A stretch of DNA of 28,697 nt, taken from Leucogyrophana mollusca. Taxonomy: Eukaryota; Basidiomycota; Agaricomycetes; Boletales. This document shows positions 1 to 10,126 of this stretch, piece after piece; within the stretch, counting starts at the first letter, position 1; the number at the start of each line of letters is the position of its first letter. Location of the stretch: NCBI GenBank assembly GCA_021014945.1, contig MU266630.1, positions 1 through 28,697 on the forward strand. The letters are read 5' to 3'. The notes beneath the pieces were generated by a model. The model did not search any database. It was not told where the DNA came from and was given only the letters and a program-made list of their open reading frames with translations. A program made the translations under genes and the position numbers.

Positions 1-197
1 GTGAATGATTGGACGGCGTCTGGTGACAGGATGTGGGGAAAATGAAAGAGACGCGCGAGTGCATTGTGTTTGTTTTAGTCGTTGACGTCATAAATGCCGG
101 CATGCTGTAATAAGACGAATATAGCGAGCGAGGATCATTTGGATAGGGAATGAATGAATGGTGATCATCCTGCGCTGTATTTGGAATGATAGGTTCG

Positions 198-2541
198 TCA
201 ATAATCCATGTTCTCGCTACCAAACACTTTTGGTGCGTGACAGCGTTTCACTCGAGCTGGTGGGGGTTGAGCTGCGGGAGTGATTGATGGCCCGGCTGTG
301 GCAGAACCGACGGCTTGAGTTTGCTGTCTCTGAAGAACTTGAGCGCGAGATGGCCCATGTACTGGTTCCGGTGGGGAAGGGATGGATGTAAGAACAATCT
401 TGACAATTGTTGGTCCGTATTTCTCTGCGTAGATCCATCTGGTTTGTTCTGAGAGTGATACCACATCTGCGATCTTTTCCGCATGCGCAAGGTCGACAAT
501 ACGGTCCAGGATATCATTTGACATGATAATCTGTGAACCAAAAAAGTCACCGTCAACAAGATCTTCTTCAACCATCTGCAACTCCCTCCACTCCTGCAAT
601 TTCTGACGGAGTCCCTTCTCTGCATCCCTCATCTGGTATTCTGGTACTTTATATCTGCGCTTTGCTCGTTTGCTGGGCTCTCGGATTGCAGGTTCGACAT
701 ACACACTCAACAGCACGCTACATGTGTCACAACACAAGTGTGAGAGTTTAATGCTACAGCGTTCACAGCAATCATCTTCGCAGGCTGTGATCTGTTGTTA
801 GTTGAAGTCTCCTTTGCAACGGTACGTGCTGCTTACTGCGGGGGTTATCAAAGTATTCATTGAGAATTTGACAACGGCAGTGCCCCCGGCTTTTGGCATT
901 TATAAACATGCTCATTACCGCTGTTTCGTACTCATCACCATGCAAGTTCGTCGGTAGGATCTTTTCCATTTTGTCTGCGATGAGGGATGTCGAAGTGGAT
1001 GGATCCCCGTGGTGAGGAGGTTGGGTATCCACAGCTCGTGGGGTTGGTTCAGCGTTACATGGAGTGGGGTCGATGGTCAGTGCAGCACGAGAGCTGTGTG
1101 ATGGTGCAAGTGGCATAGGATGGTCGACCAGCAGTGCAGGTACGCTTTGGTTATCAGCATCCGAAGTCGATACAGCTGGCTGATTGTTCGCGTTTTCGTC
1201 CTCGCTAGCAGCCGTGTCTGAGTCATCGCTGCTTAATTCGAGGATGGAAGGCATGGCTTTTGCTCGTTTTTTGCCTTTCTGTTTCGCTGATAGCCGTTTT
1301 CGTTTCTTTGGTTTCTCTCCATGCACGAGATCAAAATACTCGGCCTCCACAAAATAGACCACTGTCGCCTCGATGTTTAGATCTCTCGCTGCTCTCCCCA
1401 GGCGCTGAAGCAGCGCACAGAGAGATTTTGTGTATCGCCATTGGACCACGAGTCGTATGTTACGGAGATCAAGGCCCTTGAGTTGACAAGGGAATCAGAT
1501 GTACCTCAATTTCCCAGCAGCGATAAAAGTCATACTCACCATTCCTGCAGCATCTGTGCAGAAAATGCCCCAGATTTCTCCACTCCAAAGTTTCTCAATT
1601 GTCTCCGACCGGAAGCTCATTGTCATCCCTGAATGAAACCAAACGAATTTATCTCGAAGTTCATTTGAGACCTTTGCTGTGAGATACTTCGCCAGCTTCT
1701 CTGCGTCATCTCGTTGATTGACGAAGACCATGAAAGGAGTTGTGGGATGCCCCTCGGTGAAGTTAAGAACCCGATCAAGGTCCTTCATAGACTTGAGTGA
1801 GCTCTCCAGTTTTTCGACAATGATGTGAATATTCGGGCGGTCATTTGTTCGGATGATCTTGACAACTTTACTGCCCTGCATCTGAAGTGTCCCCTGCACG
1901 TCTCGGAGGATGTACGGAGGCATTGTCGCAGATGCAACATGAAATGTCACATGTGATGGAAGCAGCCATCGTAGCTTGCCCAGCTCTCCATACTCGGCCC
2001 GAAAACTGTCTCCCCATTCACTAACACAATGACCCTCATCTAATGTTACATTGAACAGCCTATCGGTGAACTTCGTGGACTTGAAAAGCTTCCGAAAGCG
2101 GCTGTCTTTTAGGATATGTTCAGGGCTGACTGCAATAACTTGGTACTTGAGTTCCTGGATGTCCTGCGAGTGTGCATGGTATTAATTGGTATGTTACTGC
2201 GAAGAGGAAGCTACACGTACATTGAAGACCTGATCAGTTGCTGTGTCTGCAGTCAAATTTATGGCAGTCATGCCAAACGACTGTGCTTCCGCCTCGTTTT
2301 TCTCCCCGAGGAGCTTCAGTGGAGTAATGATGATCATGATCCCATCATCATTAAAGAGCATCGGAATCCAGAATGTCATTGTTTTGCCAGAACCGGTCGG
2401 TGAGATCGTGAAGACATCCTTTTTCTGAAGTTGTGCACATGCAGACCGAAGTTGCCACTTGCATGGTGAGATATGAAGCTTTTCTGAAACAATCCATTTC
2501 ATCTCAGCTGGTGACGGAATCGTATATCGCAGTCCAGGCAT
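198..2541 (-). CDS. RecQ-like ATP-dependent DNA helicase paralog
   Basis: Superfamily 2 helicase predicted to unwind DNA using ATP in the nucleus. By-eye model: four exons, 2541-2221, 2163-1540, 1476-837 and 784-198, giving about 723 residues; all joins are GT..AG and keep frame, and the last intron has a CTAAC branch point. Visible motifs: Walker A SPTGSGKT (47-54), motif Ia ITPLKLL (72-78), motif II DEGH (150-153) followed by CVSEWGDSFR, motif III SATMPP (186-191), FVNQRDDAEKL, motif V DAAGMGLDLR, and motif VI QRLGRAARD (about 339-347). A cysteine-rich zinc-binding-like segment (CEDDCCERC...CCDTC) spans the last intron, followed by a basic, Pro/Gln-rich tail. The acidic Ser/Asp linker and tail are typical of the expanded fungal RecQ-like paralogs rather than of canonical Sgs1/BLM, which also has RQC and HRDC domains; I see neither here. 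The start is the first Met of the open frame. Confidence 0.82.
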
Positions 2542-3333
2542 TGTCGATAAAGCTCAAGATGGCAACTGAGTAGGAAAGAAAATAAGTGATAATAATATTA
2601 ACTTATCGAAAATGCAATGTAAATGTTAATAAGGTATGACCGGCCGATGCGGGTCCATTACCGTGTGTTCTGGGCACTTGGACCACTTTTTGCGGTGAGC
2701 AAAACAGAGGCAAACTTCGCGCCACTACAAGTTTCGCCAGTCGGCTGGGTGTGTTAGAGCCCCACAAATGTTCGGTAGTATGTCGGAGAAACTAAGTGTG
2801 GTCGTATTTGCACAATGTGGCAGCACTAGGATGAGGCTCTCTACACACCCGCCGACTGGTTTGGAGTCTGGAATGTATATTGATTTTTGCTAGCATTACA
2901 GAATCCCATCCTCATCGCCCCGGTATGATATGCCGCTGATCGAGGCGATCTCACACGGGGCCATCAACATATGGATATTGTTTTTACTTCTATCGCTCTT
3001 GTCGAGCCCACTGTAGCTGGGCAGATGCTTGTCGGGAACACCATGGCGGCTGCCGAAACCGTGACGGCACAGAAGCTCCCTCTGCGTGTCTAGGCACCAC
3101 ATGGCCTGAATGCCCCCAACGCATGGCCTGTGTGGGGATTCATTGCAGTGCATCAAGCACCGGGAGGTACACTTGAACCTACCTATCGCCCTCCATTGAA
3201 GACGAAGTATGCATTTGCCTTGGAAAACGAAGGTGTGAAGTTCGTTTGCCCCCCATGATGAGAATAACATGTTTCTCGTGACAAGAATTCACCAGGAGCA
3301 TCCACGTCAAATACCACCAGCCACGATGGCACG
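2542..3333. other. Intergenic region; 5' flank shared by the NLR genes
   Basis: This lies between the divergent helicase and NLR-A. I see no credible gene. From about 2940 to 3333 it aligns by eye with the sequence before NLR-B and NLR-C: a CATCAACATATG-type palindromic element near 2960, a stretch containing CTCTGCGTGTCTAGG near 3080, GCATTTGCCTTGGAAA near 3211, and CATCCACGTCAAATACCA near 3300. This probably holds the NLR promoter and 5' UTR. The 2542-2900 part is probably the helicase promoter, and I see nothing else in it. Confidence 0.6.
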
Positions 3334-6300
3334 ATGGTCGCTTTAACCAACACAATAGGCGTGCTGGATCTGACCAAGGACCTAGTTCCTCTCGAGATGG
3401 CGAAGGGTGTGTTATCCACGTTGAGCACCATCTTAACGGTCGTCAAAGTAAAATTCTGTCGCTGCTCTTATTGACGAGGGCTAACAATTGCTCGCAGAAC
3501 ACGATGCAAAATAAAGACGACTTTGCCGAGATAGTCAGCCGTTGCGACAAGATAGCAATGTCCATCGAGCGGTCAACCCGAGGAAAACTTGAAAGCGAAA
3601 TTGATCCGACTGTCACACAAGCGCTCAACGAATTGCGAAGGTACACCAGATCCTCCGCCGTATACTCAGACGATGACTAACGACCATTCAAGCTTCATCA
3701 ATGACATAGAAAAGACAGTCAAGGCGAAAGAGCATCGGGCAGTCACCAATCGGGCGTTTTCTGCGTCGATGGATCGGGACAGTATCGCAAAGTGGAAGGA
3801 CCAACTAGACTATTTCCTTCGGATGTGCGATGTGCGTAGCGTACACAGATCAGTCATGTGGCTTTTGTTAAATTCACTCTCAGCACGAGTTCATTGTGGA
3901 CATGAGGATGGAAATTGGGGACATAGCCCGGGCGCTCAAGAGGGGTGCGGAGGTTCAGTTGTGAGTTTGCTGTACGCCTCGTTGCCACTTTCCCCTTATG
4001 AATTCAGCAGCGAATCCGATTGTGACCCACCGCCTCCGGGGCCTTCCATGTTTTTTGGACGAGACGACCTCGTTCGGGATGCAGTAGAATGCCTCAACAC
4101 GCAACATGTCGTTCTCGTTGGCCCGGGAGGGATCGGGAAGAGCTCGATAGCGAAAGCGATTCTAAACGAGGACACCGTCGTGGCCAGATTCGAGGATCGG
4201 CGGTTCTTCGTCAGATTTGACGACATCAATGCATCACAAGTGACGCATGGCGCATTCATTGGACGCATTGCCAGAGCGTTGGGTCTGAGGTCCAGTCTTC
4301 TCAGCTCCGTCAAAACATCCCTGGCTACCAGCGAGGCATTTCTTGTCCTCGATAATGCGGAGACGTTTCAGGATGCGGCATCTGATGCTGACTCGTCTCG
4401 GATAGCCGAAACTATCGACGAACTCGGATCTTTGCCATCAGTTACCATCATGCTCACCACGCGTAACAGACGGGTGTCGATGAACCTCCGGTACGCTACA
4501 ATCGATGTTCCCGCACTGGAGGCCAGCGCTGCGCGTCAAGTCTTCACGGAGATCTATCCTGTCGATGGCTCTCAAGCTATTGTGGACAGGCTCTTGTCCG
4601 CTTTGGACTTTCATGCACTATCCATCAATCTACTGGCTCATGTCGCCAGGGAGAATCAATGGACTGTCGAAGAGTTGATGAGATCGTGGGGCGAACAGCA
4701 GACCCATCTGTTACGCACTGGGGGCGGGAAACTTCGGAGCTTGGCTGCTACGATCGAGCTGTCGTTGACGTCGTCATCGATGACACAACTGGGCAATGAT
4801 GCTCGGCGTGTCATGCAAGTCGTGGCGTTCTTACCCCAAGGTATGAACGAGAATGCTTTGGAAGAATTTTTTCCCGATATCCCAAACATCCGATCTGTCG
4901 TCGACACACTCTGCCGGCTCTCTTTGATGTACCGCAAGCTAGGCGCATACACGATGCTCTCGCCGATTCGCATGCACATATCTGGCACCCACCAAGGCAG
5001 CGACATTCCCTCTGTCGACCTGACGCACATCAGAGGGCACTACTACGCACAACTCGCAGACATATGTGACAGGGACGATGGGGGAGCTTGGATTGGCACA
5101 GAGGATGCGAACTTGGAGCGGTTGATTGCGCATGATCTTTCCCGAACTACTCGCGAAGATGTGGCCATCGTCCGCCGTGCTTGTTGTCATTTCGTCCTCC
5201 AGCTACATTTGCACAAACCACGACCCATTGCCCTACGTGCAGTAATCTTAGATCTCCCTGACGGCAATCGTTCCACAAAACTCTCGAGCATTTTCAAAGC
5301 TGTCCATCGTTCCACGAAACTCTCAAGCATTCTCGAAGCTGTTCGTCGACCACATCCTCCCAAACTTGTCTTTCAATTACACCCAGGCCGGGCGGCTTCA
5401 TACAGCAAAGCGGATTGTGTCTTTGTCCTCGGAACACTCGCTGATCATCTGGCCAATGTCACTGAAGCCATCGACCTATACACTGCCGCCAAACGGCTTT
5501 TCCTCCTGGATGGACGTCACAATATGGCTGCATCGTGCCTCGAAAGCATTGCAACCCAATACACATACCTGGGCAAGATTGCAGATGCCGAAACAACATT
5601 ACAAGAAGCTTTGACAATGAGACGCAAATATCGGGTTCTCGGGTTGTTTGACGAAGCTAAGATCAACCTACGCATCGGGGATGCTATGATGCGCAGAGGG
5701 AGACTACAAGAAGCTCTTGTGCCGTTGACACGCGCTCGGAAATATTTCGAGCATCGTGGGGATAGCGTAGGCTCTTTGGGCTGGGTCATGCGTTTGCACG
5801 GAGAGGTTGAACTGAGCTCCGGGAACTGCCTGGCCGCAAGGCACCATTTCGAAGCTCGGCTGTCCCTGTACACAGGCATGAATGACGATGTCGGCAAATC
5901 GAACAGCCTCCTATACCTGTCGACAGTTGAAGTCGCCGAAGGGAACGTTTCGGAAGCTCACAAGCTGCTGCAGGAAGCTTTCATGCTCGCCACGGGGGGA
6001 AAGAGCACTCATGTGGCCTGTGCTGCGCTGTGGTGTCGTGCAGCACTCGCTTCCGACGAAGGTAATTTCGACTTTTCCAGGGACCTCTTACGCCGTCTTC
6101 ACGCCGAACTGGCGACATCTGGAGGCCGATCGGGTGTCGCAGTCCCCATCGCAACTTACATTTCGGCGAGAAACGAACTATTCGCACGAGATTACCAGAT
6201 GGCTAGGGACCTGTTTTCCAGTGCATTGGAACTCAGTGAGGAACAATCCATCATGTGGTATCAAGCCCAAAGCACCAGGGCTCTAGGAGAGATTTCTCTT

Positions 6301-6471
6301 TTGGAGAATGACATCACTGGAGCGGAAGTCTGGTTCGTCAAAACTAAGACCTTGTGCGATAACATGGGAATCCATCCTGATTTCCTATACGTTAACAAAG
6401 GTTATTGTAAGCTAAAGGAGAGCCATGGGGGGTGGAACCTTTTCCTAGAGGGTCGTCTGCGATCTTCGTGA
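3334..6471 (+). CDS. NLR-A: MLKL/HeLo-like + NB-ARC + TPR protein
   Basis: Predicted intracellular STAND sensor ATPase of about 978 residues. Exons: 3334-3447, 3498-3640, 3693-3831, 3884-3960 and 4008-6471; intron 1 contains an in-frame TGA, so splicing is required. Residues 1-157 form an alpha-helical bundle resembling the MLKL_NTD/HeLo-like domains of basidiomycete NLRs (inference from pattern). A Pro-rich joint and FFGRDD precede an NB-ARC domain: Walker A GPGGIGKS (196-203), Walker B FLVLDN (Asp273), sensor-1 TTR (308-310), and a winged helix ending in LSPIRMHI (475-482), the position of the MHD-type motif. TPR-like helical repeats fill about 620-960. Compared with its two neighbours it carries 22 extra residues in the linker, 13 of them a tandem duplication (RSTKLSSIFKAVH / RSTKLSSILEAVR, residues 579-604). 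The start matches the paralogs. The frame is open, so it is probably functional. Confidence 0.85.
5269..5346 (+). repeat. 39-base tandem duplication inside NLR-A
   Basis: Two adjacent 39-base units (5269-5307 and 5308-5346) differ at a handful of positions and encode RSTKLSSIFKAVH and RSTKLSSILEAVR. NLR-B and NLR-C have a single unit. The length is a multiple of three, so the frame is kept. It lies in the linker between the winged helix and the TPR repeats. Confidence 0.9.
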
Positions 6472-6889
6472 CCTCGCAGTGTTATAGTTGATGTCTATCT
6501 GATAATACCACTCACTATTTTATGTACAGCCTATGCGGTAGAATAGACCGTTGCCGAAGTCGCCGCATGCCAGATACATTCACGAATTAGAGCCATCAGC
6601 ATTTTCCGCTGTCCACATTTCATCGGTGCCCGCGCACAAGGGACCTCAGCTCGGCCATTTGCGGGGCCTATGTGGTTTGATCCAGTAGCTCATGGTAGAA
6701 AAACATCGGAAGCGGACATCTTTTAGTGTCTTGCGAGCCTGTCATCTTGAGCGCACAAAGGAGACGATTTAAACGCAGTGATTAATCAATGTGATATACA
6801 ACACAAAACGAACCAATTCGAGCCACGCCTGATCCCGGCTTCAAATGTTAGGAAGTCGATCACCGCGGGTACCTCCAAGTTCACCTGGC
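6472..6889. other. NLR-A 3' flank
   Basis: From the stop codon to about 6595 this matches the 3' flanks of NLR-B and NLR-C: a CTCGCAGTGTTA-like start, GATAATACCACTCACT, and GGTAGAATAGACCG. This is probably 3' UTR plus the duplicon edge. From 6600 to 6889 I see no gene and no repeat. Confidence 0.55.
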
Positions 6890-8130
6890 CTATATTACGC
6901 GGATATCGTTGAACAAAAATCCTGGGGATATAGGTGATGCCAATTGCAAAGACGTCGACCCGAATGTCCTACGTTCGGCCGATGGAAATCCTAGATCTGG
7001 TTGTGCGGCGGTGGGGTGTGCCTGGTGGGCGCAGGCGAGCGTGGAAGAGCGGCAGGGAAGTAGGAGGGGCAAGGAGGGGCGGGTGAAGCCCTGGTCGGCA
7101 TTGGTGGTGTCGTCGTCAGGTGCGGTGGTGCGGGGAGCAGCGGTCCTTGTCTTTGAGGATGCAGCGGGTGTGAGAGAGGGGTACGCACAGGGTGGGCAAG
7201 TTGTTGAGAACACCATGGATGCACAGCAAAGGGAGATGGGGACTAACTTTGTGATCTCGCGCGCGCTGTGGTGGTGCTCGATGGGGAGGGCTGTGTGGTA
7301 CAGGTCGAGGTGGGTGTATAGGGTGGAAAGCAGGGCATTTTGGTGACTGTCTCATCTGTGGGGCGTGTGGTATATGTTCAAGGTGTATATTAAACGCAGC
7401 GAGCAAGGAGTATGTTCAGCTTCGGCAGGCGGGTGAAGGGCATGACAGAGTACGTACTTGGAGGCTGCTTCGCCTGACGGGCGTCAAAGCGTGTTCGGGG
7501 ACGCTCGAGGATCTATATGTCCGCCCTTTAGTCGGGGTTGGGTGGGTACGAAATTGATGGAATCAAGCGGACCCCCTCCATGTCTGTCATCTGTGTCGGC
7601 CTTTGAATCGATGGCGCCCGCCTCTGCTGGTGGAAGACCCCCTCGTTCTCAACGGCACCACTCATCCCTCTAATCCGGAATGTATGTGTCTTCTGCTGTC
7701 TGGTGGCCTGTGACAACCGCGTGTCGGCGTGCCAAGTGCCGTCGTACGCGTGTCATGAAATTCCACGTCGCATTTTCTTATCAGGCTACTTTTCTATTGC
7801 CCCGCAGATCGCCGACCTACCGCTGGAGGCAGACACGCCACGCCGGAAAGCTTGCCTACCTGCGCCCTGCACGACTCGCATTGGCGCTGGTCGACGGCGG
7901 TCCGCGCAGCCTGCATCAGGATGCGGGGGTTGGGGCTGAAGTGCAATTCGTGGGGGCCTGCGTTGAGGTTTAGTTTTTTGCTTGGCTATTGGTGGGTCAT
8001 GGTGGAGGCGTACCAAGAGCTGCAGCGAGGCCTTCTGCTTCTGCTGCGTCCACCTCCCCTGCGACCTTGCCCTTCTCTCCGTCGGCATCAAGATCTGAGT
8101 CTTTATTCCCCCCACATGAAACCAGACCAG
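6890..8130 (-). pseudogene. UTP25-like relict 1
   Basis: Broken copy of the U3 snoRNP/SSU-processome protein Utp25 (DUF1253 family). Read on the minus strand it has, in family order: the end of the acidic N-terminal tract (about 8130-8000); ELHFSPNPRI followed by TAVDQRQCES (about 7950-7865; Utp25 has a D-P-x-x-x-H-F-G segment here); a THLDLYHTALP stretch (about 7320); a CIHGVLNNL block (about 7225), matching the usual CLHALNH; then DQGFTRP (about 7090) and LLLPCRSS (about 7055), matching the Utp25 segment before its helicase-like core. Reading frame changes and stops separate the blocks, and the C-terminal half is missing, so it cannot encode the full protein. Intron remnants are present, so it arose by DNA duplication and not by retroposition. 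Family assignment rests on remembered conserved blocks. Confidence 0.72.
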
Positions 8131-8199
8131 CCGCGAGCGCGATACATTAATTGGTGTTGCGTTCTTTGTTGAACTTCACTGCGGATGGGGATGGGTAGG

Positions 8200-9660
8200 C
8201 CGACTTCGCTTTTTTTTAGGTTTACGGCGGGCGTTGGTGGTGGGGGGGCGTGTTGTGGGTGTGTTGCCTCGGGGGGGACTCCAGGTTGTCCGGGGGCCCG
8301 TAGAACAGCATGTTGCAGGTGCCGCGGATCTTGTAATGTCGGTAGAAGTGGAAGCGCTCGGGGTTGAAGAGGAATGACACTTTAGTGGTGGAGAGGCCTT
8401 GGCGGGTGCGGGGGATGTCTTGGAAAGAGCGGCCATGTAAACACGTCAGCCTTGCCTCGGCGTAGCAGTAGACATAGAAGTAGAGAAAGAAACGGGGGGG
8501 AAAGGAGAAGGGGACGCATATACCTGATTCGTGAAATAGTTGAACCTCTTTTCCGGCTCGTTTTTTGGGCTGGCGCAGTCGAACGACATGAAGGGATATA
8601 TTAGATGTGAGTAAAAGAGAAAGAGGGCTCAGAATCCAGGAAACAATGCCAACCTGGTCCACTGACGCGGGCACCTGGGTCGCAGGCCACGATTTCTCGA
8701 TCCTGGCCGTTCTTCAGTGACTAATTGTACAGCACGTGCGCGTCTCGGGGATCTCAAACGTCCATAGGAGTATCGACTGGCGGAGGTACGCGGAGCCGGT
8801 AGGGTGGTGAGATCAGTGTTATGTGCGAAGGACGTGAAGGAGAGCAGTGGTGGGTGAGAGACGGAGGGCGGTTTGTGTGTGAAAGGCAAAGGGTGATAGG
8901 TAGAGGTTGGAGGCTGTCGAGAAATGACGTGACTTACTGTCCGTCGAGATATCACGACTTGATCCGCGAAAAGTCGACGTCGTGCGAGTGGTTGGGGGGT
9001 TTGTTTATGTGGAAGAGGACAAACTGGGGTTGGTGCGGGTGAGGTGCGGTGGTGGAGGAATGGCGTCGTTAGAGCTTTTGCATGTTATCTGTTACTTATG
9101 ATTCGAAAAGAGCGGGTCCGACCCACCTGGACATGGTCCCAATTCCGCATCGTGGAGGCTACTTGGCCTGGAGGGCTTCGAAGGGTGTTCGAAGGTGACC
9201 GAGGAGTTGTGTGTCCGCTGTTTGAGTCGGGGTTGGGTGGGCACGAAAATGACAATTTACCGCCATTTTCCCCTTGAGCTCCGCGTCAAGAGGGCCTGCT
9301 CTGGGTTTGGCGTCTGCGCCGGCTTTTGCATCGACGGCGCCTGCCTCTGCTTTCGTCTCCGTTCTTGCCCACTCGCGCCTTACACAACCTGTATTGGGGC
9401 TGGTCAACGGCGGTTCGCGTGGCCTGAGTCAGTATACAGGGGATGGAGCCGAAGTGCAATCCGTACGGGTCCGTGTTTAGGTTTATTTTTTTTTGGTTTG
9501 GCTATCAGTTAGGGAGGCGTACCAGAGTTACAGCGGGGCCGTCTGCCTCTGCTGCGTCATCCTCCTCAGCGTCCTTGTCCTCCTATGCATCGACATCATT
9601 TCCTGCGTGTTTGTTCTCACCACGCCAATTCAGATAAGCTGCGAACGCGACAGGCCAAAA
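8200..9660 (-). pseudogene. UTP25-like relict 2
   Basis: Second broken Utp25 copy, lying just upstream (on the minus strand) of relict 1. In order: acidic tract (about 9640-9520); the homologous D-P-x-x-LHFG region (about 9470-9390); MRNWDHVQ at 9150-9127, followed by a GT..AG intron; HINKPPNHSHDVDFSRIK (about 9005-8955), as in the conserved Utp25 block after NWDHVQ; and ERFHFYRHYKIRG with MLFYGPPDN (about 8375-8280), matching the Utp25 C-terminus. The Trp expected after DFSRIK is a stop (TGA, complement of 8952-8954), and the central domain between the N-terminal part and NWDHVQ is deleted. The gene is dead by sequence. It is head-to-head with the intact securin gene at 10127, a neighbourhood that may be ancestral. 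Confidence 0.75.
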
Positions 9661-10126
9661 AACGAAAGACCATTGGGCACCATAAAAACGGACAGGAATT
9701 CTTTGCTAGCGATGGTCCTCGTCACGTCACGTCTTATCAGATCTTATCTGCAAAGCTTGATGACCATCTGAGTATAGAAGAGTGAGAAAGGGAGGATGGA
9801 TCTACGCCATGGACAGTGCGGTACCCTCTCTTGCTGGGGCATCCATGACAGCACACTGTCGATCGAGGAAAGGTTGTGACAAAGGATACGTCGACGATTA
9901 TTTTCAGAATTGTAGAAATCATCCAATGTAATCATAACAAGACCTCCAATGGATAAGGCTCTAGTGGATTCTGCGCCCTGGGAGTATTGTACCGTGTACG
10001 AGCTACCCATCATCCCGAAAAGATTTGGCGTGAGGCCAGCGGAAGTTGCCGCCACAACACTTCATCACATGAAAAGCACGTGATCGCTCACAACCACCAT
10101 TCCCTTTTGACTCTCTTTGCCCCAAA
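9661..10126. other. Intergenic: between UTP25 relict 2 and securin
   Basis: I see no gene, RNA or repeat here. By position it probably holds the securin promoter. The minus-strand open frames over it show no family resemblance and run into securin coding sequence antisense. Confidence 0.4.

Noticed and set aside
3589..4007. Long continuous frame reading NLR-A from 3589 without introns
   Set aside because: It passes through introns 2-4, which have conserved GT..AG ends and branch points in all three paralogs. The spliced model restores a shared N-terminal domain.
6890..7406. Overlapping minus-strand frames of 96-108 codons as small secreted or Pro-rich proteins
   Set aside because: No signal peptide seen. 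Blocks match Utp25 exons in shifting frames, so this is a relict.
8222..8674. 150-codon minus-strand frame as a stand-alone gene
   Set aside because: It joins a spacer, an intron-like stretch and the Utp25 C-terminal block (ERFHFYRHYKIRG). Better explained as part of UTP25 relict 2.
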